From Micromonospora sp. WMMD1128 (lineage in GTDB: Bacteria > Actinomycetota > Actinomycetes > Mycobacteriales > Micromonosporaceae): 64,000 nucleotides of DNA. The notes beneath the pieces are model-generated. The model saw only the letters and a program-made list of their open reading frames with translations, was not told where the DNA came from and searched no databases. Position 1 is the stretch's first letter, and each line of letters begins with the position of its first letter. This document shows, piece after piece, positions 23,870 to 32,492 of this stretch. Where the stretch lies: NCBI RefSeq assembly GCF_027497235.1, contig NZ_CP114902.1, positions 5,668,001 through 5,732,000 on the forward strand. The letters are read 5' to 3'. Made by a program: the position numbers and the translations under genes.

Positions 23870-23949
23870 CCAGCCCTCCCGCCCACGCCGCGCAGGCCCT
23901 AGGCCGGCACCGCAGCCCGCACCCTCACAAGCTTCCACAGGAGGATGCA

Positions 23950-24789
23950 ATGAGCAAGGCTCTACCACGGCTCGGCGCCGGCCTGGGGTACCGCACGGCG
24001 CTACATCAGGACATCGTCGCCAACGCCGACCGGATCGACTTTCTCGAAGTCATCTCCGACCAATATCTGTACGCACCGCCGGAGAAGCTCCTGCGATTGT
24101 TGGAGCTTGGCGACGCGTTCCCCCTCATTCCCCACGGGGTCGGCCTGTCCGTCGGTACGGCGGCTCCCCTCGACGGCGATTACCTCGATCGGCTGGCGCA
24201 ATTCGTCGAGGCGACGCGTGGCCACTGGTTCAGCGACCATCTGAGCTTCACCAGAACGCCCGATGTCGATGTCGAACAACTCACCCCCGTGTGGTTCACG
24301 GAGGAGAGCCTCGAAGCGGTCTGCCGCAACGTGCGGCAATTGAAGGCGCGAATCCCGGAACCGCCGTTCCTCCTGGAGAACGTCACCTACTACTTCCCGA
24401 TCCCGGACAACGACCTCAGCGAGGCCGAGTTCATCACGCGGGTGCTCGAGGAAACCGACACCGGCCTGTTGGTCGACGTGAACAATGTCTGGATCAACTC
24501 AGTAAACCTGGGCTTCGACCCGTACGAATTCCTGAATTCGATTCCACTGGACCGGGTGGTGCAGATGCACATCGCCGGCGGGGTCGAGTTGGCCGGAATG
24601 CTCGTCGACACTCACAGCAGCGCCGTCAACGAGCAGGTGTGGGCGCTGGCCGCCCACGTCGTGGAACGGGCGCCGGTCAAGGCGATCCTGCTCGAATGGG
24701 ATTCCGACTGGCCGGAGTTCGCCGAACTGCTGGACCACCTCGACCGGGCTCGCGACCTGCTGCCCGCCCCGGCGAAAGCCGGGTCATGA
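23950..24789 (+). CDS. DUF692 multinuclear non-haem iron oxidative enzyme (MNIO), RiPP-modifying
   Basis: The 279-residue TIM-barrel protein begins at ATG 23950 after AGGAGG. It carries the full metal-ligand set of the MbnB/TglH family: HGVGLSVG (His62), FSDHLSF (Asp96, His97), LLENVTYY (Glu143, Asn144), LVDVNNVWIN (Asp176, Asn178), MHIAGG (His207), DTHSSAV (Asp220, His222) and LLEWDSDWP (Glu249). Known members use two or three iron ions and O2 to convert Cys to oxazolone/thioamide, thiooxazole or related groups, or to excise its beta-carbon. The start of the partner gene overlaps its stop (ATGA), as in known MNIO-partner pairs. The chemistry on this precursor is unknown. Confidence 0.93.
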   Translation: MSKALPRLGAGLGYRTALHQDIVANADRIDFLEVISDQYLYAPPEKLLRLLELGDAFPLIPHGVGLSVGTAAPLDGDYLDRLAQFVEATRGHWFSDHLSFTRTPDVDVEQLTPVWFTEESLEAVCRNVRQLKARIPEPPFLLENVTYYFPIPDNDLSEAEFITRVLEETDTGLLVDVNNVWINSVNLGFDPYEFLNSIPLDRVVQMHIAGGVELAGMLVDTHSSAVNEQVWALAAHVVERAPVKAILLEWDSDWPEFAELLDHLDRARDLLPAPAKAGS

Positions 24790-25616
24790 GCCTGCTCGAC
24801 ATGCAACGGGCGTTCAGCCGGCTGCTCACCGATCCCCACTTCGAACGGGAGTTCTTCGGCGAGGACGCGGACGCGCCATCAGGGTACGACCTGACCGAGC
24901 GGGAGCTGGACAGCTTGCGCCGGATGGACCGGAAGCGGCTCCGGCTGCACGCCGGCAACCTGGCTCACGCCCGGATGGGCCTGGCGCTCAAGTCGGCTCC
25001 GCTCTCCGCGCTGGTCCTGCACGGTCAACTCGATCGGCACCTGGTGCGCTTCTGCCGGGAGTACCCGCCGGTTCCGGCCGCGGAGAGCGCTGTCATCCTG
25101 GCCACGACACGGCTGTGCGACTTCGCCGAGCGGCTCTTCGCCGACGGGGAGCTGCGGCCCGCGTACGCCTGGGACCTGCTCCGTTACGAGAAGCACCTAC
25201 TGGTGCAGGGATTCGGCGCCGCATCCTGTCACGACGCCGCCGAGTTCGCCCGTCGGCCGGCGCCGCCGGAGCTGCTCGGCGACTGTGTCCCGATCACCGG
25301 CGCGCACGTGCTCGTCGACCACTTCCAGCATGACCTGACCGCCCTGCTGCCCAGGTTGCAGGCCGGCGAGGTGCCCGAGGACGCCCCGCCGCTCGCGGAG
25401 CCGATGCGGATGATGTTCGTGAAGCGGCCGTTGAAGGCGCTCGTCCAGACCTGCCGGCTCAACGCCGGGATGGAGTCGGTGTGGCTCCGGTGCGACGGCA
25501 CCCGCACGGTGGACGACATCGCGTCCCGCTACCCCGACCCGCAACCGGTCGTGACGGCGCTCCGCGCTTTGAACCGCTTCGGGGCGATCGCCTTCACCGC
25601 CGAAAGGACGTGTTGA
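24786..25616 (+). CDS. MNIO partner protein with N-terminal LigA-like and C-terminal PqqD-like domains
   Basis: The 276-residue protein overlaps the MNIO gene by four bases, the position of MbnC, TglI or HvfC in known clusters. Residues 1-100 (LLDMQRAFSRLLTDPHFERE, YDLTERELDSLRRMDRKRLR) look like the helical LigA/DUF2063-type module seen in several partner proteins. The C-terminal ~60 residues (RLNAGMESVWLRCDGTRTV, DDIASRYPDPQPVVTALRA) resemble a PqqD-like winged helix and share the pattern RLNA-x-CDG-RTV-D with the end of the glycosyltransferase. It probably binds the leader peptide and presents the core to the MNIO enzyme. Confidence 0.75.
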   Translation: MSLLDMQRAFSRLLTDPHFEREFFGEDADAPSGYDLTERELDSLRRMDRKRLRLHAGNLAHARMGLALKSAPLSALVLHGQLDRHLVRFCREYPPVPAAESAVILATTRLCDFAERLFADGELRPAYAWDLLRYEKHLLVQGFGAASCHDAAEFARRPAPPELLGDCVPITGAHVLVDHFQHDLTALLPRLQAGEVPEDAPPLAEPMRMMFVKRPLKALVQTCRLNAGMESVWLRCDGTRTVDDIASRYPDPQPVVTALRALNRFGAIAFTAERTC

Positions 25617-25618
25617 GG

Positions 25619-27370
25619 ATGTGCGGCATCACCGGGATCTTCGGTACGGCCGACCACTCGGCCCTGGCGGCGATGACGGACTCGTTGCGTCACCGCGGCC
25701 CCGATGACGAAGGCCGGTACCTCGGCAAGCTCACGGGCATGGGCCACCGGCGTCTGAGCATCATCGGGATCGACAACGGCGCCCAGCCGATCCGCGGCGA
25801 CCGACGCGACGTGTACGTGGTGGCCAACTGCGAGATCTACAACTACCGGCAGCTCCGTGACGACCTGCGGCGGCGGGGACACCACTTCGGCACGGACTCG
25901 GACGCCGAGGTCATCGTGCACCTCTACGAGGAGTACGGCGACCGGTGCGTCGAGCATCTACAGGGGATGTTCGCGTTCGCGGTCGCTGACGGGGACCGCC
26001 TGCTGCTGGCCCGGGACCGCTTCGGTATCAAGCCGCTGCACTACGCCGAGGTGGGTGCGGGCCTGCTGTTCGCGTCGGAGGTCAAGGCGCTGCTACAGAG
26101 CCGGCTGCTGACCCCGCAGATCGATGAGGAAGCGCTGGCCGACACGGCCGTGTTCGGTCATCCCGCCGGTCCCGGCACCTTGCTGCGGGGCGTGGTGAGC
26201 TTGCCACCCGGCCACACGCTCAGCGCGGTTCTAACGGACGACCAAGTTGTCACTTCCGTCACCCGCTACCACACGCTGCCGGAGGCGGAAGCCGACCCGA
26301 TGCCGTTCGCGGAGGCCGCCGCCGACCTGACGGAACTGCTGCGGGCCACCGTCCGGTCGCACCTGATGGCCGAGGTGGAGATCGGGATCACTCTCTCCGG
26401 CGGCCTCGACTCGACGATCCTCGCGCGGCTCATGCGCGAACTGCACGACGGTCCGATCCGCGCCTACACGATCGGGGACCACGCGGACCATCCCGACGTG
26501 GTCCAGGCCCGGCGGCTGGCCGCGCGACTCGGCCTGAACCACCATGTGTCGATCCTGACGTTCCAGGATTTCGTCGCGACCATCCCGCCCTACCTCACCG
26601 CCGCCGAGCAGCCCGCCGGTCTCGGCGGCATCGCGCTCAACTTCCTGTGCCGGCGGATCGGCGAGGACGTCAAGGTGTGCCTCAACGGGGAAGGCGCGGA
26701 CGAGGTTTTCGGCGGCTACGGCGAGTACATCAACCGGTCGTTCCGGACCCGGCGGATGGTCGACCGTCTCGCCGCTCTCGAAGCGTCGGGTCGTCCGGTC
26801 AGCCGACGGGGGCGGGAATACCTCGATTCGCTCACCGCGGACCAGCCGTTCCCGCACTACCTGCGGAAGCTGTTCGCGGAGAACATGCGGGAGCAGCTCA
26901 CCCGGGACCACCTCGAACTCCTGGACGCTTCGTCGATGGCGGCGAGCCTGGAGATGCGGGTGCCGTTCCTCGACCACCACGTGGTCGAGTTCGCGTTTCG
27001 TCAACCGCTGGCCCACCGGGTCGACTGGGAGTTGGGCATCACCAAGCGACTGCTCAAGCAGGCCGTCCTGAGGACCTGGGGTGACGAGGTCGATCTGGTG
27101 GGCAGTGTGCTGCGACGCAAGATCGGCGCGCCGACCTCGGTCCTCGGGCACCGGGAGCGGTTCATCCGCCTCTGCGAACAGGTGCTGCCGGCGGACTATC
27201 TCCGCGACGACGAGTACGGCGCGTACTTCGAACAGAAGTCCGACCTGCTGGTCTTCAACCTCTACCAGGAGATCTTCGTCCGATGCCGCGGCGTGCTTCC
27301 CGACGGGTTCACCATGCTGGACTTCATGGCGCAGCAGGCTCGCCGGCCGGCCCTGTCCGTGGCCGGCTGA
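25619..27370 (+). CDS. Asparagine synthase (glutamine-hydrolysing)-like amidotransferase in RiPP cluster
   Basis: The 583-residue protein has both AsnB halves. Cys2 (MCGITGIFG) is the glutaminase nucleophile and RHRGPDDEG follows. The synthase domain has the ATP-pyrophosphatase motif SGGLDS at residues 260-265, then LNGEGADEVFGGYGEY and SLEMRVPFLDHHVVEFA. One oddity: the usual NGEIYNY reads NCEIYNY (Cys71 in the place of a conserved Gly). Lasso-peptide cyclases lack the glutaminase half, so this is not one. In the cluster it could amidate an acidic side chain or the C-terminus of the peptide (core ends GMEN) or supply Asn; the first is my preferred guess. It starts 2 bases after the partner gene. 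Confidence 0.9.
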   Translation: MCGITGIFGTADHSALAAMTDSLRHRGPDDEGRYLGKLTGMGHRRLSIIGIDNGAQPIRGDRRDVYVVANCEIYNYRQLRDDLRRRGHHFGTDSDAEVIVHLYEEYGDRCVEHLQGMFAFAVADGDRLLLARDRFGIKPLHYAEVGAGLLFASEVKALLQSRLLTPQIDEEALADTAVFGHPAGPGTLLRGVVSLPPGHTLSAVLTDDQVVTSVTRYHTLPEAEADPMPFAEAAADLTELLRATVRSHLMAEVEIGITLSGGLDSTILARLMRELHDGPIRAYTIGDHADHPDVVQARRLAARLGLNHHVSILTFQDFVATIPPYLTAAEQPAGLGGIALNFLCRRIGEDVKVCLNGEGADEVFGGYGEYINRSFRTRRMVDRLAALEASGRPVSRRGREYLDSLTADQPFPHYLRKLFAENMREQLTRDHLELLDASSMAASLEMRVPFLDHHVVEFAFRQPLAHRVDWELGITKRLLKQAVLRTWGDEVDLVGSVLRRKIGAPTSVLGHRERFIRLCEQVLPADYLRDDEYGAYFEQKSDLLVFNLYQEIFVRCRGVLPDGFTMLDFMAQQARRPALSVAG

Positions 27371-27381
27371 GCTCGCCCGGC

Positions 27382-29094
27382 ATGCCAACCGACGCCGCGC
27401 ACCAGCGGGACGCCCTGCTCCGCGTCCTGGGCCTGCTGCGCCGGCGGTGGTGGGCGGCGGCGACCGCGGTGGCGCTCGGTGTCGTGGTCATCCTGCTGAC
27501 CAACGCGCTGCCGCTGGTGATCCGGCGCATCATCGACCACGGCCTGTTGCCCGACGACAGCGACGCCACGACCGCCGGGCTCGCCCTGCTGCTCGGGCTC
27601 GCCGCCCTCCGCTGGCTCGCGGACGTGGTACGCCGAGAGGTCAGCGGCCAGGTCGGGCTGCGTCTGGAGGCGGATCTACGGGCCCGGCTCTTCGGGCATC
27701 TGCTCTCGCTGGACGCCGGTTGGCACGGCCGCACGGAGGCCGGGCGGGTGCTCTCCCTCGTCGGCTCCGACCTGCGAATCGTTCGCGCCTTCGTCTCCTA
27801 CTCCGCCCTGTTCATCATCCTCAACACGCTGACCGCCGCCGCCGCCCTGATACAGATCTGGCTCCTGTCCTGGCCGGTCGGGGTGGCCGCCACCGCTGTC
27901 CTGCCGCTGTTCGGGCTGGTCACCATCGGCTACGGGCGTCGGACGTTCGCCGCTTCCGCCGGGCTTCAGGAACGGGTGGCCGCCCTCACCACGCACGCCG
28001 AGGAGAACGCGGCCGGGATGCGCGTCATCAAGGGCCTCGGCCGCGAGAACGAGGAAGTTGAGGCGTTCACTCGCCGGTCGGCCGAGGTCCGTGACCACAA
28101 TGTCGCCCTGTCCGCGCTCCAGGCCCGTTACCTGCCGTGGACGATCGGCCTACCCGAGGTCGGCCTGGTGCTCATCGTATGGTTCGGCGGCTACCTGACG
28201 ATCCGGGGATCGCTGACCGTGGGCACACTCGTGGCGCTGAGCACCTACATGGCTCTGCTGGTGTGGCCGGTCAGCTCCATGGTCGGGCTGTTCGGCTCCG
28301 CCCGGCGGGCCGCCGCCAGCGCCGCTCGGGTCTACGCGGTTCTGGACGAGCCCTTGACGGTGGCTGACCGTCCCGGTGCGGTCGACCTGCCCCGAGCGTC
28401 CGGTGGCGCCTCCGTCACCTTCGACGACCTCTGCTTCCGGTACCCCGGCGGGACCTGGCCCGGCCTGCGCCGGATCCGACTGCACGTGGCCGCAGGTGAA
28501 CACGTGACAATCGAGGGCGTCGGTGGTTCCGGCAAGTCGGCGCTGGCCGGGCTGCTGGTGCGACTCTGGCTGCCGGACTCCGGCCGCCTGATGGCCGACG
28601 GCATCGACGTCGCCGACCTCACGCTCGGCTCGGTACGCGCCGCGGTAGGTTACGTGCCACAGGACGCCGTCCTGTTCAACGGCACCGTCCGCGACAACCT
28701 CCTCGTCGGTCACCCCACCGCGACCGCGGCCCAACTCGACCGGGCGCTGCGCCTGGCCGCCGCCGACGAGTTGGTGCGGACGTTGCCCGAGGGATTGCAG
28801 ACCGTCGTCGGTGACCACGGACATCTGCTGTCCGGCGGGCAGCGCCAGCGGCTGGCCCTGGCCCGCGCAGTCCTGCCAGAACCCCGGGTCCTCGTCCTCG
28901 ACGACGCACTGACCCAAATCGACACGGAGACCAGGCAACGCGTTCGCCACCGGCTCGATGAACTGGCCGGCGCGGTCACCATCCTGCACCTGACCCGACC
29001 CGGAGTTGGGGGACGACCCCACGGGCGGGTGGTCACCCTGACCGCCGACGGTGTGCTGCGCGAGACCACCGGCGCGGGCGGTGGTCACCGGTGA
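27382..29094 (+). CDS. ABC exporter half with degenerate ATPase site (RiPP export)
   Basis: The 570-residue protein consists of six membrane helices (~residues 15-300) and an ATPase domain. Walker A is GVGGSGKSA, the Q-loop is YVPQDAVLFNG, and the signature is a full LSGGQRQRLALARA. Walker B reads VLVLDDALTQID, with Asp where the catalytic Glu should be, and the H-loop His is absent (LHLTRP). This half therefore contributes a good signature but a poor catalytic site, the typical degenerate partner of a heterodimeric exporter. It starts 11 bp after asnB and overlaps the next ABC gene by four bases. No peptidase C39 domain is present. Confidence 0.9.
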   Translation: MPTDAAHQRDALLRVLGLLRRRWWAAATAVALGVVVILLTNALPLVIRRIIDHGLLPDDSDATTAGLALLLGLAALRWLADVVRREVSGQVGLRLEADLRARLFGHLLSLDAGWHGRTEAGRVLSLVGSDLRIVRAFVSYSALFIILNTLTAAAALIQIWLLSWPVGVAATAVLPLFGLVTIGYGRRTFAASAGLQERVAALTTHAEENAAGMRVIKGLGRENEEVEAFTRRSAEVRDHNVALSALQARYLPWTIGLPEVGLVLIVWFGGYLTIRGSLTVGTLVALSTYMALLVWPVSSMVGLFGSARRAAASAARVYAVLDEPLTVADRPGAVDLPRASGGASVTFDDLCFRYPGGTWPGLRRIRLHVAAGEHVTIEGVGGSGKSALAGLLVRLWLPDSGRLMADGIDVADLTLGSVRAAVGYVPQDAVLFNGTVRDNLLVGHPTATAAQLDRALRLAAADELVRTLPEGLQTVVGDHGHLLSGGQRQRLALARAVLPEPRVLVLDDALTQIDTETRQRVRHRLDELAGAVTILHLTRPGVGGRPHGRVVTLTADGVLRETTGAGGGHR

Positions 29095-30911
29095 CCGCGC
29101 GACGAGGTCGTGTGGTCGCGTTCCTGCGTCCGCTGCTCCGGACGCACCGGGGACCGGTCCTGCTCGGCCTCGGGGCTGCCATCCTCCAGACCGCTGCCGC
29201 GCTCACCATCCCGTACCTGATGAAGGTCGCCATCGACGACGGAATCCTGGTCGGGAACGTCACGGTGCTGTCCCTCGCGGCACTGGCCGGCGTCGTGCTG
29301 GCCGGCTTGGAGGTGCTCGCGGCCCGTACACAGATCCGCGCGGTGGCCCGTGCGGGGCACGGCATGCTCTCCAGCACTCGGGTCGCGCTCTTCGCGCACC
29401 TGCAACGGCTGCCGATGCAGTACCACGAACACAACCGTCCGGGGCGGCAGGTCGCCAGCCTGACCGCGGACATCGAAGCGATGAGTGGGTTGCTGACCCA
29501 GGGATTCGTCACCCTCTTCGTCAGTACGCTCACCCTCGCCGGTACGGCGGTCGTGCTCCTTCTGCTCGACCCCGGGCTGGCGGTCGCCTGCCTCGTCGTG
29601 ATGCCCGTGCTGGCACTGGCGACGAGATGGTTCCGCCGTCGGTCGGCGGTCGCCTGGCGACAGGTACGGGAGACCGCGACCGCAGTCACCGTCGAGTTGC
29701 AGCAGGCCCTGAGCGCCATCGCGGTCATCCAGGCGTTCCGCCACGAGCGGACGACACTCGACCGGTTCGCCGCGGCTGACGGCGAGGAGCGGCAGGCCAA
29801 AGCCGCCACGGTCCGCACGGCCGGGGTCTACTTCCCCACCCTCGACCTCTGCTCGGCCCTGGCCACCGTCGCCGTCCTCGCCATGGGGGCTCGTTCCGTC
29901 TCGGCCGAGGGGCTGGAGATCGGCACCCTCACCGCCTTCCTTCTCTACCTGCGGGGCTTCTTCAGTCCGATCTACGAGTTGTCCTCGGTGTACGACACCC
30001 TCCAGTCCGCCGTGGCGGGGGCCGAACGGGTCATCGACATCCTGGCGACACCGGTGACGGTGTCCGAACCGGCGTCGCCGGCGCGACTCCCGGACCCACA
30101 CGGCGCGGTCACCCTGTCCGACGTGACCTTCGCCTACCCCGACCACGACGGCCTCAGCGGACCGGACGTGCTGCACGACGTCGACCTGGCCGTTGCCGCG
30201 GGCAGCACCCTTGTCATCATCGGCCCCAGCGGCGCCGGCAAGTCCACGCTGGTGAAACTGATGCTGCGCTTCTACGACCCCCAGCGCGGGCGAGTCACCC
30301 TGGACGGGGTCGACGTGCGTCGACTTGCCCACTCGGACCTACGTCGCGCGATCGCCTACGTGCCGCAGGAGGGATACCTGTTCACCGGCTCCATCTCGGA
30401 CAACATCAGGATGGGCAACCCGACGGCCACCGACGACGAGATCGAGGCCGCCGCACGCACGCTTGGAGTCTGGTCAGTCCTGTCCACCACATCTGAGGGG
30501 CTCGACACACCCGTCGGGGTGCGTGGTACGGCTCTGTCCGCGAGCCAGCGCCAGGTGATCGCGATTTTGCGCGCGTGGATGGCGGACCCGACGGTGTTGA
30601 TCTGGGACGAGGCGACCAGCAGCCTGGATGTCGAGACCGACCAGAGGGTTCAGGACGCCACCCGCCTGCTCCGGACCGGGCGCACCATGATCGTCGTAAC
30701 GCACGACCTGCTCCGGAGCCTGGACGCCGACTCGGTAGCACTGGTGCGGAACGGGCGGGTGGTGGCGTACGGGACGCCTGCGGAACTGCTGGCCACGGAG
30801 CGCTGGCTGTCCGAGGGCATCCAGCGGCCGACCCTCGCGACCCACGGCCAGCCCGCCGCTTATGCCGAGGAACCGGTGCCGACGGTCGGCATCCGGACGG
30901 ACCTGAGTTGA
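29091..30911 (+). CDS. ABC exporter half with catalytically competent ATPase site (RiPP export)
   Basis: The 606-residue protein starts at GTG 29091 (GTGA overlap). It has six membrane helices, Walker A GPSGAGKST, Walker B VLIWDEATSSLD with the catalytic Glu, and an H-loop His (VVTHDLL). Its signature is LSASQ in place of LSGGQ. This is exactly complementary to the preceding half: catalytic Glu and His here, good signature there. The two should form one asymmetric TM287/288- or TmrAB-like exporter, most likely for the modified peptide. The C-terminal ~40 residues (ATHGQPAAYAEEPVPTVG) are an unusual extension. Confidence 0.9.
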   Translation: MTARRGRVVAFLRPLLRTHRGPVLLGLGAAILQTAAALTIPYLMKVAIDDGILVGNVTVLSLAALAGVVLAGLEVLAARTQIRAVARAGHGMLSSTRVALFAHLQRLPMQYHEHNRPGRQVASLTADIEAMSGLLTQGFVTLFVSTLTLAGTAVVLLLLDPGLAVACLVVMPVLALATRWFRRRSAVAWRQVRETATAVTVELQQALSAIAVIQAFRHERTTLDRFAAADGEERQAKAATVRTAGVYFPTLDLCSALATVAVLAMGARSVSAEGLEIGTLTAFLLYLRGFFSPIYELSSVYDTLQSAVAGAERVIDILATPVTVSEPASPARLPDPHGAVTLSDVTFAYPDHDGLSGPDVLHDVDLAVAAGSTLVIIGPSGAGKSTLVKLMLRFYDPQRGRVTLDGVDVRRLAHSDLRRAIAYVPQEGYLFTGSISDNIRMGNPTATDDEIEAAARTLGVWSVLSTTSEGLDTPVGVRGTALSASQRQVIAILRAWMADPTVLIWDEATSSLDVETDQRVQDATRLLRTGRTMIVVTHDLLRSLDADSVALVRNGRVVAYGTPAELLATERWLSEGIQRPTLATHGQPAAYAEEPVPTVGIRTDLS

Positions 30912-30993
30912 TCTCCGCTGATGCGCAGTGGGTGACACCACCGTGAGGGCAGCGACCGGCTGGTCAGCGCCTTCGTCGCATAGATAAGAGTCA

Positions 30994-31026
30994 AGGCCCC
31001 GGCCGACTTTTTGCTGGTCGGGGCCT
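30994..31026. terminator. Terminator between ABC exporter genes and tRNA-Arg
   Basis: AGGCCCCGGCC pairs with GGTCGGGGCCT (one wobble) around an 11-nt loop containing TTTTT. It can end both the RiPP operon on the plus strand and the tRNA transcript on the minus strand. Confidence 0.65.
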
Positions 31027-31031
31027 CGAAT

Positions 31032-31107
31032 TGGTGCCCCCGGCAGGATTCGAACCTGCGACACACGGTTTAGGAAACCGATGCTCTATCCCCTGAGCTA
31101 CGAGGGC
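31032..31107 (-). tRNA. tRNA-Arg (anticodon CCT)
   Basis: Reading the minus strand, the cloverleaf has acceptor arms GCCCTCG and CGGGGGC, D-arm TAGCTCAGGGGATAGAGCA, anticodon loop TTTCCTAAA with anticodon CCT (reads AGG), T-arm GCAGGTTCGAATCCTGC, discriminator A and an encoded CCA (31032-31034). It is a rare-codon Arg tRNA; tRNA-Arg genes are frequent attachment sites, and this one stands at the end of the RiPP island, but no integrase is present. Confidence 0.95.
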
Positions 31108-31300
31108 GCGAGCGCCTAGTCTAGCGACCTGGGGTTCACCTGGGGTGGCAGGGAGTGGCCCACGTTCACCCACGTTCCCCGGACCGCCGTTCGCCCAGCC
31201 CAGGACCACACCCCGAGTCTCCATGTGACTCTGGTTGATCTTGGCGGGCAGGGTGGAGTGGCCGGCGCGATGGGTTCGTGTCGGCGTGGAGCGGGCTGGT

Positions 31301-32492
31301 TCAGGCTGCGGCGCGGATCGCTGGCGCCGGTCGGGTGAAGGTTTTGCGGTCGCGGATGAGTGCCCAGAGGACATCGACGCGTCGTCGGGCGAGGGCGAGT
31401 ATGGCTTGGCGGTGGTTTTTGCCTTCGGCGCGTTTCTTCTCGTAGTAGGCGCGCGAAGTGGGGCATTCTCTGGCGGCGGTGAAGGCGGCCATCCACAGAA
31501 TGTGGCGCAGTCTTCGGTGGTATCGGCGGGGCTGGCGATGGTTCCCGGAGACCGTTCCGGAGTCGCGAGAAACTGGGGCCAGGCCGGCGTGGGCGGCGAG
31601 TTTGGCGGGGCTGTCGTACTCGGTCATGCCGGCGGTGTGGACAAGCAGTTCGGCGGTGAGCAGGGGACCCATGCCGGGCAGGCTCCCGATGATCGGCGTC
31701 AAGGGGTGCTGGTCGAGTTGCTCGGCGATGAGGTCGTCGACGGCGGCGATGCGTTGTTCGATGGCGAGGATCTCGGTGGCCATCTGCCCGACGACCACGG
31801 CTGCGGCACGTTGGCCGGGCAGGGTGACGGTCTGCTGCCGGGCGGCGGCGACCATCGCCTCGGCCACCTGGACGGCGTTCTTGACGTGCCGCGGCGGAGC
31901 AGAGCGGTGATCCGGTCGACGCCGGCGTGCCGGATCGCGGCCGGTGTCTGCCAGCACGCGAGGACCATCATCGGGGCCTTGCGGTTCAGGTCCACGGCCC
32001 CCGTTCGAGGGCGGGGCTGATCCCGGTGAGGAGTTCCTGCAACCGGAACAGGGTGGCGACGCGCTGCCCGACGAGGTCCCCGCGGTAACCCGTCAAAACG
32101 GTTAGCTCGGCCAGGAGCCGGTCAGACGGTTCCAGGACGGGGATGTCGGGGCGCATACGGATCGTCTGTGCGATGACGACCGCGTCGCGGGCGTCGGTCT
32201 TGTTCTCTCCGGCGAACGCGGCGGCCATGTGGAACGCGACGGTGCCGGAGACATAGCGGACCTGCACCTGGCGGCGCCAGAGCAGGGTCAGCAGGAGAGC
32301 GGACAGGCCGGTGGTGACGTCGACTGCCCAGCAGACCGCACGGCCGTGTGTCGACACCTCGGCCATGACGGTGAGCAGTGAGGTCTCGTCGTTGGCTACT
32401 CGGCGGGAGTAGACGAGCCGGCCTTCGCCGTCGACGGCGGCGACGTGGTGGTGGGTCTTGCCGATGTCCACGCCGATTCACAGCTTCGCCAC
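31301..32492 (-). pseudogene. IS110-family transposase, broken by a stop codon and frameshifts
   Basis: In order on the minus strand: VAKL, then a TGA stop at 32478-32480 where IS110 proteins have Trp, then IGVDIGKTHHHVAAVDGEGRL with the first catalytic Asp and GENKTDARDAVVIAQTIRM of the DEDD domain. A frameshift near 31990 leads to NRKAPMMVLACWQTPAAIRHAG. A second near 31895 leads to NAVQVAEAMVAAARQQTVTL and the Tnp_20 domain with IIGSLPGMGPLLTAELLVH, and later RDSGTVSGNHRQPRRYHRR. At least three inactivating changes make it a dead copy. Ends of the element are not clear, as expected for a family without long inverted repeats. Confidence 0.88.

Noticed and set aside
23446..23949. Long N-terminal extension of the MNIO protein in the same frame
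   Set aside because: It overlaps the end of the glycosyltransferase and the precursor gene in other frames; the ribosome site at 23940 and family alignment support ATG 23950.
23738..27370. Thiopeptide (thiazolyl peptide) cluster
   Set aside because: The precursor is Cys/Ser-rich, but no YcaO cyclodehydratase, LanB-like dehydratase or pyridine synthase is encoded; the only modifying oxidase is of the MNIO type.
25619..27370. Lasso peptide cyclase
   Set aside because: The protein has the full N-terminal glutaminase with Cys2, which lasso cyclases lack, and no lasso precursor or B1/B2 proteins are present.
31032..31107. Integration site (attL/attR) at tRNA-Arg
   Set aside because: No second copy of the tRNA 3' end and no integrase gene were found in the window; only the position is suggestive.
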